Below are positions 63,289 through 64,000 of a stretch of 64,000 nucleotides of DNA, piece by piece; within the stretch, counting starts at the first letter, position 1; each line of letters opens with the position of its first letter. Position numbers and translations under genes: made by a program. The stretch lies in the NCBI RefSeq assembly GCF_039595935.1, contig NZ_JBCNKR010000004.1, positions 743,001 to 807,000 of the forward strand, written 5' to 3'. Source of the DNA: Flavobacterium sp. Its GTDB lineage: Bacteria > Bacteroidota > Bacteroidia > Flavobacteriales > Flavobacteriaceae. Below the pieces are notes generated by a model. That model worked only from the letters and a program-made list of their open reading frames with translations, made no database searches and was not told the origin of the DNA.

Positions 63289-63609
63289 TCGGCTCCGGCT
63301 TCCCACAGACAAAACCTTAAAAATGCCCTTGCAGTATGAAGATGTAGTGTTTGGCATTATTTAACTAAAGTTTTATGCCGCAAATGCAGTTGAAAAACTA
63401 AAGCCTTAAAAGTGACAATTTTAAAATTTTTCATAAAAATTGTATAAAAGCTGCCACAGCGGAAAAATTAATTTTACGCAAGACAAAAACTATTTTTTTA
63501 CGCTGGCTGTTAGGCAGAAACAGCATACCGGATGACGAAGTCCGTTCCATCGGAACCGCAACAAAAAATAAAATTGCTTACTTTTACAAAACCAAAACTG
63601 TTATCCTGT
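63289..63609. other. Non-coding region before the sensor kinase
   Basis: 320 bases with no supported gene or clear promoter. The kinase frame stays open through part of it but lacks any ATG. Confidence 0.45.
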
Positions 63610-64000
63610 ATGCAGCAGCCCTTCCTAAAACTAGAAAATTGAATCAAGACCCAAATACTTCAGACTTTTACTTTCTTCAAAATGGAGGTGAAGCCGCCGA
63701 GCTAATTGAAAATATTGACTGGGAAAGCCATACTTTGGGCACTCCGGACACCTGGCCGGAGAACCTCAAAAACACCATTGCCACAATCGTGTCCTCAAAA
63801 TTTCCGATGTTTCTCTATTGGGGTGATCAGCTGATACAGTTCTACAATGATGCCTATCGTCCCAGTTTCGGAAATGAGGGCAGACATCCCAAAGCCATGG
63901 GACAGAAAGCCGTGGACTGCTGGCCTGAAATATGGGATTTTATCCATCCGCTGATTCAAAAAGTGCTGTCAACGGGAGAAAGCATCTGGTACGACGACCT
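63610..64000 (+). pseudogene. PAS-domain sensor histidine kinase, N-terminal part, apparent frameshift
   Basis: From about 63642 the frame reads NQDPNTSDFYFLQNGGEAA, then SHTLGTPDTWPENLKNTI and FLYWGDQLIQFYNDAYRPS, the N-terminal PAS region of Flavobacterium hybrid sensor kinases; the gene runs off the right edge. That frame has no ATG for several hundred bases. An ATG at 63610 gives MQQPFLKLEN followed by TGA; one extra T at 63639-63640 would join it as LENLNQDPN. Start at TTG 63639 is the alternative. The downstream kinase is not visible. Confidence 0.65.

Overview
This window looks like a Flavobacterium-type (Bacteroidota) chromosome with the left part of a large integrated conjugative or mobilizable element. 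The grounds are an AT-rich backbone, -7 promoter boxes of the TAnnTTTG type, a SusC-family receptor, a DUF6377-type regulator, and a tra/mob gene set of the Bacteroidota conjugative-transposon kind. No database search was possible, so names rest on motifs and family knowledge.

1-16.5 kb is ordinary chromosome. It holds the start of a SusC/RagA receptor with two secreted proteins (minus strand), a divergent TPR/HTH membrane regulator, a sterol-desaturase-family enzyme, glutamate dehydrogenase preceded by two tiny Cys/Met-rich leader-like ORFs, an EamA-type transporter, an AAA+/VWA pair, YchJ and small conserved proteins, a DnaJ/KTSC protein, and a thioredoxin-like lipoprotein gene broken by an in-frame TGA. 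Several hairpin repeats lie between genes.

16.5-32 kb begins the element. A tRNA-Tyr gene with its own promoter is followed by a tyrosine recombinase, small HTH proteins, two tandem paralogous proteins and a minus-strand tra operon (traN, traM, traL-like, traK, traJ). traJ is cut off and fused at about 24958 to the 3' part of an S9 peptidase gene, so the T4SS genes expected upstream of traJ are not present here. Next come a Cys-containing exported peptide, a MauE-type redox membrane protein with a large extracytoplasmic domain, then a mobilization accessory protein, relaxase and coupling protein. The element may therefore depend on another element's mating apparatus.

32-45 kb is a defence island: a two-gene unit with a probable PD-(D/E)XK nuclease; a four-gene operon of a ComEC-like metallo-beta-lactamase, a trypsin-like protease with a C-terminal extension, a small middle protein and an SMC/Rad50-like ATPase; an E2-only (short type II) CBASS operon of HNH-SAVED effector, CD-NTase and E2-like protein, with a DUF3892 gene downstream; and an Mrr-like nuclease. 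The four-gene MBL-protease-ATPase operon is the best candidate for a poorly described system.

45-64 kb is element cargo of visibly higher G+C: small envelope proteins, a frameshifted response regulator, a DinB-DnaE-AlkB repair/mutagenesis cassette, UvrD helicase, XseA/XseB, SSB, PcfK/PcfJ-like proteins, two stand-alone receiver proteins, and the start of a PAS sensor kinase whose first codons appear frameshifted. No second attachment site was seen, so the far end of the element probably lies to the right of the window.
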